This document shows positions 42,447 through 55,600 of a stretch of 64,000 bases of DNA, piece by piece. Both the position numbers and the translations under genes were made by a program. Position 1 is the stretch's first letter. Each line of letters opens with the position of its first letter. Origin of the DNA: Leuctra nigra (taxonomy: Eukaryota > Arthropoda > Insecta > Plecoptera > Leuctridae); contig OW203768.1 in assembly GCA_934045905.1 (NCBI GenBank), positions 17,450,316-17,514,315 on the forward strand. Reading direction: 5' to 3'. The notes beneath the pieces are model-generated. The model did not search any database and was not told where the DNA came from. It worked only from the letters and a program-made list of their open reading frames with translations.

Positions 42447-44084
42447 ACCTCACAACCCTAGAGGAAAAGATTCAAATGATTTTAAAAATTATTCTAATCA
42501 AGTAAAAACGAATATAAATGTGAATTAGTCTTTTGAATAAAGGTCTGAATGGTTCGTTTGCATAAAAGTATGACAATTCTATTTTTGTGCCAGGATAACC
42601 TCCATTCTACATGTTGTTGCTTTATGTGCTGAAGTTATCCACATTCTACTTGAAATAAAATTTAGTAAATTATCGAATGCATCCGAGACTTGAGAGAAAA
42701 ACTTGCAATTGCTTTTAGTCACATTATTATCTCTATAATTATGCGTGCTATAAAAAGTAGCATTTAACATTATAGTGATAGAGTGAGTAATACTCATTAG
42801 TATATAATACTAATGTCATCATAAAATATTAGAAAAGATAACTATCGTGGTTGAATTTCAGTGATACCGAACCCACTCCCCTCCACGAATGAAATTGAAT
42901 AAGTTTAAATAAATAAATTTAAAATCCGGGGCATTCATTGGTAAACATATTATTATCAGTGAATATACACTCAAATTTTAGACTCACTCTTACAAAAGGT
43001 TCGTCTTTTATTTGACCCAAGAAACATGCATTATTCACTTTTTTAAATGTCTTGAAGTTCTTTGTGAAGTCCAAAAATGTCTAGGTATAGTGTAAAAGTT
43101 TGAAAATGACAGAATGTCATATTCCGTTGGGCTACCAATGTTAAAATCAGAATAACTGAAATCTTGAAGAGATCTCGATAATGAGTTCACATTGACCACT
43201 TTTTCTTGCCATGATGCCGAACAAAAAAATCTTATTATTAATCGAGTTTAAACGATTTCTCATCAAGAGTAAAATTCGGAGATCCGTTTATCTTATAAAA
43301 ACAAGAAATTGTCAGATATACATATTTCTTCATGCATATTTCGGCATATTTATTGACTAAGGATTCTTGCTATTTCCATAAGCGCGAAGCACATGCCAAG
43401 TAATCCCTATTATGCCGCAACCGCCTCCTTCCCACCTCCAATCATCATCCTCCGCGATAGTTCAGATCTACTAACGAAATGAAAAGTTCCCATCGCCTCC
43501 CCCTCCTTTCTCTCGACGTGTGCCCCACATCCCCCCCCCCCCCCCCCTGATATCATCTCTAGGTGTTGTACCGCTTAGCAGAGTACTTCCTATTCGTCGG
43601 CGTAGCGTGAAAGTGCAAGGTTAGAGGATACAAGAGCCACACATGTGAGTACTCATTGATTTTATTCGTGATAGCGATCTTTCTAGTTGAGATGAGATTG
43701 TGTAAGATATTGTTTAGTACTTAGCAAAATATTCCTTTACCAAGGCTCATATTTTATTATTTTCGGCTTGTCCGATTGATTTCAAAATTTTACTGGTTAT
43801 AAATAAATCGTGAATGTATGTAGGGTGAGATTTTTCTAAATTTTTGTTTCGTTATTTTGTGGCAGTGATGCCAATAAATGCAAAAAAAATCTACCCATCG
43901 CTTTTATATGGATTTCTATATTTCAATTAAAATAATTGCCTACTTCGCATTAGCATTAGTATAATATGCAACATGCAACATGTCAAAAATGTACATATTA
44001 TATTACCCATAGGTAATACATTTATTTTTAGGATATTTTGTACATCCGATTCGCAAAATTCTGTGAGTATTATCAATTCTTTAA
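42447..44084. other. 3' UTR and intergenic
   Basis: AATAAA at 42536-42541 fits the end of the protease-like transcript. 43561-43645 could be a non-coding first exon of the next gene (ends ACAT before GTGAGT), but this is weak. A poly-C run lies at 43531-43549. Confidence 0.4.
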
Positions 44085-44600
44085 GGTGCTGCAAGCGCGA
44101 GCGATTTTGCCGCTTTTAGCAGACTCTTTTTTGGATACGATTGGAGACAAAATTGGGTGGCCAAATAATTTGACATTTTAATCATGGTTAGATAAAATAC
44201 AAACTTAGGGTCGTCACTTTGTACATTTTTAATTTTTTGCTTCGATAATTAGTAATAATTAGTTCATTTTTGGTGAAAAATTCAATATTTTCTTGTCTCA
44301 ATTGGTGCCGTATCTAATTTAATTTTAAAATGTTCCAAGTGATAACCCTAAGTTGCTTTTTATCTAATCATGATTAAAATTCGAGAGCAATTGGTTCACG
44401 GTTATGGTCTCCAATCATATCGGAAATGTCATAGTTTTTAGCGGTTTTGTTCAATAACCGGCGCCTAATTAACAATGTAAGACGCAAAAATACAAAAGTG
44501 CTTCTAATATACAATCAGACCGATCATGTGAACATCCTATTAAAGTTACACCCACTTTTGAAACAATTTTTCTCTCTCGATTTTCTAAAACGGCCGAGCG
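44085..44600 (+). repeat. Interspersed repeat, ~500 bp, copy 3
   Basis: Full-length relative of 19250-19752 and, inverted, 34650-35190. Edges are 'AAGGTGCTGCAAGCGCGAGC' and 'CTAAAACGGCCGAGCGCA'. Confidence 0.75.
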
Positions 44601-46693
44601 CAATTGTCACACATAGCAATCTACCTTATTTGTCTACTTTTCGCTACTCGTTATTTCACTAGCATATATTTTACGAGTTATCCTGGTACATTTATAATTC
44701 GGGTAATTGGACGAACAATGAATACATCAAATTGGATTGATTTTGATTGCATTTATTAAACATTTAGAAATATAAACTCGACATACAGTATTACATCTAC
44801 ATAAAATGGCTCCATTCTTGGTGTATCATTCAGGTTTGCAGGACTTTAAAGTGGAATTTTAAAGCTTCTATAACGCGTCCCAATAAACAGAGCCTTTTTA
44901 TGTCGACTATATTCCCCTTCTCTTGGTACAAATAGTGTTTGTTACCCATTTGTAATGTTAATTTTTATTTATAATGAGGAAACTTGACTAGTTCGTTAAT
45001 TAGTTGAACACAATGAGTAACAACAACGCATGTACAAACACCTACTTTCTTACAACTTACAAGTGCAAAATACATTGAATGTGTGTAACTACCTACTATT
45101 CCAAATTTTAGTAGGTAAGCGCTTTAAATAAGTATGTGAATTATTAATAAAACTGGTTTGGTTATCTACTCCAGGTCAATTACTTTCGATTTTGGCTGAA
45201 ACTTGCTATTTTCTAACCAAACGAGAAGTCTTTTTACTTTTATCACTTTTATATTTTAGTCAGCTCATACATATTTTTATAATTTTTCACGAATAATTAA
45301 TAATACAATCCTATGATACAATTAACTAAGGTACCTCCTGCGATGTTTTAATAGTGTGACAATTTCAATGCTCAGTGCTTTAACTCCATACAATAGTTTC
45401 TTAGTTTCTTACAAAAATAAAATGAAAACTGTCACTTATCAATATTAGATCATGATCTTTCGAATCACTAGAACACAATAATGAGACCATATTCTTTGCT
45501 ATGACGCTGCGTCATAGATTGGAATACTCGGAAATACCGAGAATATACAAATATCAAAGTTAATTAAAACAGAAAGGGAACTATATAGAATTTACGCAAA
45601 TAGACTCAGCTTCTGGGAAAGTATACGTTTATAAAGGCCTTTTTTTGCCAAAAATCCATTTAAAAAACAAAAATCTGAATCAATCTGGTTTAGGGGACGT
45701 TAGTGAACAGAAAAGTTGTTGAAACGCATAGACTACCAATAAATTAAATGAAGCCTTTTAATGCTAGTTCTATTCTTTCGTTTCTTAGTTAATAGTTCAA
45801 ACTGCAAACCTAAATTCTCTTTATAACACGTCAATTTAACAATTAAACACGATATAATAATAATGTACGTGACCAAGTTTATTCTGACATCACCAATATA
45901 AACTACGTTGTGAAAACCGGACTGTGAAGTTCCCATCAATTATCTATCCACACATCACATCAGAATATAACATAACCCTACTTCCTCTCTTCCTTCTTCA
46001 CAGCGTTTAGAAAATCAGCCATTGCCATGAGAAAGAATGTTATATTGTTTTGGGAAGTGAGTTTATTACTTTTATTGAAGCTACGCATGCGCAAAGTGAT
46101 TGAGAAGTAGTACGTTTAAAAATACGAAATTCTATTCCTTCAATTGTTAAAAATTTTCCTGGCTTCCACCTATTCTGGAAAGTTTTAGTAAAGGAGTTCT
46201 AAAATAAAATCAAAAATTGTTGCGTAATAAATATTACTCAACAACGAGATTTTTTTTTAAATCCCAAGGAAATAATAGAATTCTTGAATTTACCATTTTC
46301 AACATTGTTTTTGTGAAGGATTTCAAATTATATAAAGAAGGCAGTACCTATGCACAAAAAAATGTTATGTAATTATTCGTTCCAATATTTGAATTCAGCT
46401 TTGGAATGTTTTTATAAAGGATTTAAAATTAAAGAAGGCAGTGAAGTTCAGTTCCAATATTTATTTTAAAAGTTTGGAATGTTTTGTAAGAGATTCAAAT
46501 TTAAATTTAAAGAAGGCCGTGAAATTCAAATATTATCGCAGTTTATGGAACGTTTTAAACTGTCGTTTCATTACGCAACGCAATGGCTATCTTTCTGTAC
46601 ATTACATGTCTTAATTGCATAAACTAAACTAAGAACCATCAATTAAGTAATTGGATTCAGTGATGTTCACACACAATCTTGTTGATTTCACAG
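44601..46693. other. AT-rich non-coding
   Basis: No exon, RNA gene or repeat that I can support, apart from a weak internal similarity of 'AAAGAAGGC.GTGAA' blocks near 46335, 46430 and 46510. Confidence 0.4.
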
Positions 46694-49600
46694 CGTGATT
46701 GGGGAGACGACGGAAGACTGACAAGAACAATGCGACGACTTCTTTGGGTGAGAAACATTCTATCATTGTCTAGGTCATGTTGGTTTGGTTGCTCTCATTC
46801 TATTCTTTATCCGTCATATGTGTAGTTGGTTCTTGTTTATGTGGGTGGGTGACTGTATTAGAGTGTACGTGATATGACGTTTGTTTATAGTTTTTTATAT
46901 CAAAATAGGCCAAATAAATATATAGTAAATACTTCCGGGTACAAATAATAACTGTTTTCTAGTATCTTTATTTGTAAAAGAACATTTTTATAGGTTAGAT
47001 GATAATATGAAGAGTAGGTATAGTCAGTATATTCACTGTATGTAGTATATGTATGTAGTAGTACATATTTTTAAATATATTTAGCCTCTCTTAGTAACTA
47101 TATCGGAAGAATTTGTAGGATTGAGTTGAGACACTTGTTTGACAAAAGTCAGTTATAAAATTGAAAAATTACAAATGTAGTTTAGCAATATTTTGATTAA
47201 TATTGGTTTTGTATTACTTTTTTAATAAGTATATTGTATTTATATGAAAAATTTCGATGCTCCATAATACCATTTAAATAGGTAAATTTTTAAATTAATA
47301 CCTGTTTTCTGAGCTGTATGTAAATTACTCCAAAAAATTGATACTATTTTTAATTTTATCAAAGTATATATTATAAATATATTTTATGCTATTCTTTAAT
47401 TGTAAACTTAAGTAAATAGTAGGTACAATTGAACATAATAAAAAATATTAAATCATAAAACTATATCGACTGGATATGAGCAGAATGTACAACAAATAAA
47501 AAATTGTCGCTCACAATCACCGCAAAACTGGCATAAGGATTGCCTTTTTATGAATATGAATTGCATATGAATTGTCTATTCTTTATTATTCTATATATAT
47601 ATAGATTATTCTATATAGTAGATGCTTTTATGACGTAATGAATGCATCAGTTAAGATTTATAGTTTTGAATTATCTTAAAAAATAACAGACTGTACACTA
47701 TGTTTATCGTTAACAAGTAACATGATTATCTCTAATATTTGTTTAAAAAGTTTCCAATCGTTCGAATCATCTTCACCCAATTCCCGGGGTCCAGATAAAC
47801 AGTGGATGTCTTAACAGCGTCTTAAATACTGTACTTCGTGATGTCCTGCAGGGATAGATCGATTACTTGTAATTCAGTGGCCCATGACCAACTCAGCCTG
47901 GGAATAACTGATACTTTCTTCCGTGCGATGATTGCTGTCAATGTGCCACGTCCAAGATGGATGATAGTTCTTCCATCTTTATGATACGTGATCATCGGAA
48001 AGTGGCTAAAAGCGTTTTAATGTCATCTGTCTTTGAAAGAGCGCAACCATAACTTAATACTGCATGTATCACTTCACTCGATCATATTCATCAAATATGA
48101 ATAAACGTTAACCTAATTTTGCATTTCGTTATCATAAGTATTTTTTTAAATATTGAGCCACTGCAAGAGTTCATCGTGTTTTGTTTTGTTTTTATCTATC
48201 GGGAGAACCAAGTTCAATTTCCGACATTAGATTCAGGTTTCTTATGATTTCATTTGAGCTAAAAAGAGTTGTCCGTTGCCACTTGTTTTATAGATTATAA
48301 CGACTTCAAATCTATCAATTTCAAAATTTAATGTGCCTATTTATTTTATTTTAAGAAAAAACACTATTAAACATCGGTAAGTTTTATTGTGATGAGATTA
48401 ACTTAAGAGTCGACAGGACTCGCAGAAAATTTCGATTCCGATGTGAAAAAAATCTTAAAAATGCATGAAAATGCATTAGCTATGGGTTGTACGTGACATT
48501 TGTGACATTTAATCGTGTGTTGCATGTTGCATATACTGCTGTGAAGTAAGTTATTTTAATTCAAATATTGAAAACCACAAAAAACCATAAAAAGGCGGCC
48601 CCTACTTTTTTCTTAACGGCTTGACCGATTGCTTTCAAAATTTAACAGCATCGAGATAAAGAGTAAATCTGTGCCTCTAGTGATCCAAAAAAATAATAAA
48701 AAATGTTTTTTCTCGTTTTGAGGAAGTGCTAATATGGACAATATATTAGTCTTTTTGGCACCACTGCCCTGAAAATTCTAAACAAAAAATAACACTTTTG
48801 GCCCACTAGAGGCACAGATTTATTATTTATCTATAATCTGTGAAAATTTGAAGACAATCGGTAAAGCCGTTTAGAAAAAAGTAGGGGCCGCCTTTTTGTG
48901 CTTCATAAAACATGGATTTCATCAAGTATCGTAGACTCTTAATGGGAACTTGAAGTGAATTGCGTGCCTATTTTGGAACTATCCCCGCATTATCCAGGGA
49001 CATTTTCTTCTTATCGGGACAAAAAAGAGCAACATTGAGGTCACAAAACTTGGGCCAAATCGTATTTCATGTTACAATTTATTATTCTATTGTCAAAAAC
49101 TTAAAATAATACCTGGATATCAGATAATGTGTGGAATAAAACTGAAGGTTTTAATTTATTGATACAAAATTGGCACTGTTTTATACAGTCAATAACTATT
49201 TATTATTATTAGACTCAAACACGCAGATATCGTGAAATCGTGATATTTCTCAATCAGATTCCATTATTATTTCGAGATCAGAAATACAGAACTACCTACG
49301 AATAATAATAAAAAATTATGTGAGCATTTTATGTCCAAATTCAGAATGTATATAATTATTTCAGGTGAAACTTATACCTACAGATTCATAAAAATAAGTG
49401 TACAAACATTAAGATATAGGCAACTCCAATGAAATTTTATGAGATTTTTGCATTTCAAATTCGATCATCAAAATGCCACATTCCTGACATATCGAAAAAT
49501 TATTCAAACCTCTTTCAAAATGCCACGAATCTGTTCATTGATGTGATGAATGACCTGTAATGCCAGTACTTATTACACCTAGGTTTCAATCACTCTAACT

Positions 49601-52600
49601 CTTCTCTCACGCTGCAGTGATCTCAACGTCGTGGTCCAGCCCGCAGCCTCCCACTTATCTGCATCTCGTGTTACATTGACCCGTCGCCGACTCATTACTA
49701 GGTGTGGGTTACTGCTTTTACATTAGCTATGACATTTATGTGCCACGCGGGGGTTTCTGTGTCGTTTCCGGAGGTCAGAGGGCATTTGGGGGATTTTGTC
49801 AATTTTGATCTACGTGTTAAAGAAGAGTGTAAACTATCCTGTTAATTTTGACGATACAATAATTTAAGTACTTGGGTCATTAAGGTCAAACCTTATTATA
49901 AGAGAAGGGAAATTTGAAGTATGTAAATGGGCCATTTCTTTGTCTATATTTTAGTTTTTACATCTAGTGGTAACGCTCTGAACTTGTATTCCGGAGGCCC
50001 GGGTTCGATTCCCGCGGCCGTCTTTCCTGACTGGGGTTTTTTCGTGGTATTCCCTCAGTTGACAGGCAAATGTAGGGAAGGTACCCTACTAATAGGCCAC
50101 GACCGCCTCCTTCTCACCTACCATCCTTACCAATTCATCACCTTCATCTCCCAATCATCCTCATAATCATTCATCCGTCGCCATTAGCCTCGCTGCAGAA
50201 CAGTGCGACGTTAAGCCCCAGACAAAAAAAAATCCTGAGCTGTAGCGTAGGTAGACAGTAAAAACTCTTCCAAATATCTCAAGCATAACTCCCAATTATG
50301 TTTGATAATGATGGAAAATTTAGTGAATCTCTCACTTCGGGATGGTGTTTTGGAGGTAACCTGCGAAATAAAAACGCGCACCCCGACTGGGAATCGAACC
50401 CAGATCCTTCGGGTTACCGCCCTATGCTTTAACCATTAAGCTACCGGGGATCTGGCCCAAAGGATCTGGGTTCGATTCCCAGTCGGGGTGCGCGTTTTTA
50501 TCCCAATTATGTTGATATAATTCACCAATTCTCTCGATTCAAATAGATATAAAATCCATTTTATAACTCTTTTATGCATACTTCAGAATTATTTAAAAAG
50601 CTCGGTCATATTTCCAGTCATCGATCTATTAAATTTAAATTGGCACAATAAATTCACATTGTATTAAGACGGCTGAGTAGCGAGTTTGACCTTGAAGAGT
50701 TTTTGATCGATTTTTATTAATATCTTTTACCAATGTAATTTGTAATAAAATAAGGCTATGAACGAGTCTTCACAACAGTTCAATGAAAATAATATCATAG
50801 CTTGGAGTTTTATAATTTGTATTTTGTCCTACAGATGTTTAGTGTTTGAAAATTAGTAAAAATATGGCACTAAACATCTGTAGGACAAAATAAAGTTAAT
50901 TACCCATTCCAAACTATCATATTAATTTTATTAATTTAATTTTTATTGGTTCAGCAATTACGCGAAATTTTCCAATAAATTGCTACATTTTTTAAATCGA
51001 AGTTATTTCGTATTATTAAAATTTTACACTAGTAATTATAATTTTATTTATTGTCATATTTATCATTTTTGGGATTTGAATGCTTCAATATGAAAAATGT
51101 ATCTTCCATTATGTTTTGCCCATTTTTCTACTGTACTGTGCTGAGAGATAGATAGAGGAAATTGCTTGGCCTTGAATAAATCATCAAACCGATCTGATTG
51201 ATTGAGCCGTTATTTCCATTCGCTTCCGGTATTGAATCCATGTGAGCCCACATCACTTAACATCCGTCAAGATTAGCCGGTGTTTAGTGTCAATCAACCA
51301 GGTGTGTTTACTAACATGCACTTCAGAGACAATAGCGACAAGAATGTGGGCGGCCACACGCTAGAAGTGTGGCAAATGTTTCAAACTTGACACGATTTAC
51401 ATTTTGAAATCAATAATGCTACGGGAGAAATGGAATAGAATCTACATAAATTGGGTCCAAAGGGGTTACGTTTTAACACCTCTTCAGTTTTCAAACTTTA
51501 ATTTTGTAAGCATGAATTACCCAAAGTATTATTTTTATCCACAGAAGTACAGGGCTGAAAGTCCATTTTATATTGATTTTGCATAGCACATTTTAGAAGC
51601 TCCCAATTGCAATTTTACCGATGTGAACAATGCAGTTATATTGATGTATTCTCTTACACAAAGACTCATGTCACCATTACAAAATATGATTCAATATGGA
51701 AATATTCAATATGATTCAATATGGAAGGGAATTCTCCTCTAATTTTATTAAGGTAAATTCGTAAATAACAACACAAATTATAATAATACTCTTATCACTT
51801 GAGAAATATAACATTTTCATTCATAAAAATCAATGTCAAATGTCATGAGACATTTTGGCGGGAAAATCGGCATGTAATGAGAATCTGGGTAGTGATGTCA
51901 TTTCTAAGTCCACAACAATGTGTTACCATGGTAATATGCTTTGTTCCCATGACAACATACGGGTTAAGACGTCAATATCAATTTTCCTGTTTTAAAGTTA
52001 GAAGAAAATTATCAAACTTTGTAAATCAATTCCGAGAGAACTATTGAACCCACAACAAAATGTATAACATATCTGTATTCAGCAACGTCTCCCCTACCAT
52101 AACAATACAATTTGGAAATCTAATTTAGAGGAGAATTCCCTAATACTGGTTTTCGAGTTCATCTGAATAATCATTGAAAATTAAATGGACTTCTGTCCTT
52201 CTACCTCTGAAGTAAAATATTTCTGGGTGAATGCAAAATTACTGGTTTTCGAGCTCACCTAATAATCATTGAAATGTACTTGCGTCCTTCTACCTCTGAG
52301 TCGCTTGCAGTGACAACAGCCGATGTAACACCGCCGCGATCATGAACTTGGCCGCTGTTCTCGTGACCTCTGACCCGCGCGATGTGGGTCACGCACAACT
52401 TCTACGGGCAGATCATGAGCTCATTCAGATCAAACGAAATGCACTTGCGTCCTTCTACCTCTGAGTCGCTTGCAGTGACAACAGCCGCTGTAACACCGCC
52501 GCGATCATGAACTTGGCCGCTGTTCTCGTGACCCTTGACCCGCGCGATGTGGGTCACGCACATCGTCTACGGGCAGATCATGAGCTCATTCAGATCAAAT

Positions 52601-55600
52601 GAAATGCACTTGCGTCCTTCTACCTCTGAGTCGCTTGCAGTGACAACAGCCGCTGTAACACCGCCGCGATCATGAACTTGGCCGCTGTTCTCGTGACCTC
52701 TGACCCGCGCGATGTGGGTCACGCACAACTTCTACGGGCAGATCATGAGCTCATTCAGATCAAATGAAATGCACTTGCGTCCTTCTACCTCTGAGTCGCT
52801 TGCAGTGACAACAACCGATGTAACACCGCCGCGATCATGAACTTGGCCGCTGTTCTCGTGACCTCTGACCCGCGCGATGTGGGTCACGCACAACTTCTAC
52901 GGGCAGATCATGAGCTCATTCAGATCAAATGAAATGCACTTGCGTCCTTCTACCTCTGAGTCGCTTGCAGTGACAACAGCCGCTGTAACACCGCCGCGAT
53001 CATGAACTTGGCCGCTGTTCTCGTGACCCTTGACCCGCGCGATGTGGGTCACGCACAACTTCTACGGGCAGATCATGAGCTCATTCAGATCAAACGAAAT
53101 GCACTTGCGTCCTTCTACCTCTGAGTCGCTTGCAGTGACAACAGCCGATGTAACACCGCCGCGATCATGAACTTGGCCGCTGTTCTCGTGACCCTTGACC
53201 CGCGCGATGTGGGTCACGCACTACTTCTACGGGCAGATCATGAGCTCATTCAGATCAAATGAAATGCACTCGCGTCCTTCTACCTCTGAGTCGCTCTGCA
53301 GTGACAACAACCAATGTAACACCGCCGCGATCATGAACTTGGCCGCTGTTCTCGTGACCCTTGACCCGCGCGATGTGGGTCACGCACAACTTCTACGGGC
53401 AGATCATGAGCTCATTCAGATCAAATGAAATGTACTTGCGTCCTTCTACCTCTGAGGCGCTCTGCAGGGACAACAGCCGATGTAACACCGCCGCGATCAT
53501 GAACTTGGCCGCTGTTCTCGTGACCTCTGACCCGGGCTGGAGCCGCGCGATGTGGGTCACGCACAACTTCTACGGGCAGATCATGAGCTCATTCAGATCA
53601 AATGAAATGCACTTGCGTCCTTCTACCTCTGAGTCGCTTGCAGTGACAACAGCCGATGTAACACCGCCGCGATCATGAACTTGGCCGCTGTTCTCGTGAC
53701 CTCTGACCCGGGCTGGAGCCGCGCGATGTGGGTCACGCACAACTTCTACGGGCAGATCATGAGCTCATTCAGATCAAATGAAATGTACTTGCGTCCTTCT
53801 ACCTCTGAGGCGCTCTGCAGGGACAACAGCCGATGTAACACCGCCGCGATCATGAACTTGGCCGCTGTTCTCGTGACCTCTGACCCGGGCTGGAGCCGCG
53901 CGATGTGGGTCACGCACAACTTCTACGGGCAGATCATGAGCTCATTCAGATCAAATGAAATGCACTTGCGTCCTTCTACCTCTGAGTCGCTTGCAGTGAC
54001 AACAGCCGATGTAACACCGCCGCGATCATGAACTTGGCCGCTGTTCTCGTGACCTCTGACCCGGGCTGGAGCCGCGCGATGTGGGTCACGCACAACTTCT
54101 ACGGGCAGATCATGAGCTCATTCAGATCAAATGAAATGTACTTGCGTCCTTCTACCTCTGAGGCGCTCTGCAGGGACAACAGCCGATGTAACACCGCCGC
54201 GATCATGAACTTGGCCGCTGTTCTCGTGACCTCTGACCCGGGCTGGAGCCGCGCGATGTGGGTCACGCACAACTTCTACGGGCAGATCATGAGCTCATTG
54301 AGATCAAACGAAAGCCCATCTCTCTTGTGTCGCTGTGATCTATCAGACTGCTTTCTCTGTCAATAGTCACTTGCATTTAGTGATGGTGTCATTGGGGACA
54401 GACCACTCCCGTGCAGATGAAAACGAGTTGGGTTGGGTGTAGCGAGTTGCTGTTAATTGGTTGGAGGATGGATGATAGGAGAGGGCAGATAATGAGAGGT
54501 AAAATCACTTTTACTCGGGGGAATGCGTCATTTGTATATACGGAACTATACGGTATTTATGGTGCTATCTAATCATTTTATTTTTGTAATAATATGTTGA
54601 CTGTCTTTTATAATTTTTGCATACATACCCTCCTACTATCTATTTATCGTATAGTTTGTATTGATTTAGGTATTAATTTAATTTTTTTTCTGCCATGTCA
54701 TATTTTATCCCCTTTTTGTGAGTATTGTGTGACTTCTAATATTTTTTAATTTGCATGATTATTGATTATGCTTTAAACATTGAATTTTTATTTTCGTGTA
54801 ATTTTGTGATTTTCTCTCTCTTCTTTCCTTTTAGAGATTCATAGTGGTATGGTGTGTTTCAAAGGTTTTAGTTGTTTCTCTCAAGTCTCAACGCTTGTAC
54901 ATGGACACATAATAATTTTATTGTGGCCGAAGGGCAATTTGAATATTTTCCCCGATTTCTATAGCTCAGTACTTATTTGGCTAGGCCATCATTTGGACAA
55001 GAATTTCTCTAGCACTGGAGAAAAATATCGTAGATATTTTCTTGCCCGCCAAATGTTTTAATATTTTCGGTCATACCTACCCGTTCTACCAGATATTATC
55101 GTTATACCTACCTAGGTATGGATATTTTATCAAGAGTTTATTTTTTTCCAGATAAATTATCCTATAAAAGGACCACTGGGACCTAGCCAAAATAAATTTA
55201 AATGTTCGTACATAGGCTTGATAGGTTAGACGTAATAAATACATATTCAGAAGGATTATATCCTCCATTTTCATATTTTCACTTCTTTTAGATCAGCTTT
55301 CAATTTCTAATTTATTGGCACAAAATGCCTAATAATAATCGCTATAGTAACGCTCTCGTGCAAGGTGTTCAATAAAATGAATAAGAGAATATTCCCATTC
55401 AGTTTATTGCTAGCTTCTGTTTTATGTTTGTAAGACTTTCAAGTGTCTTAACCATATTTGTCTTTTCGGCTTGAGAAATGATTATTTACATGTCATATAG
55501 TCCTATTATATCTAGTCATCAATACACACCTTTCTGTACAGGTTTGGAAATGAGTTAAAACAATTTATACCTACGCTTCGTAACTGTAAATAAGCTATAA

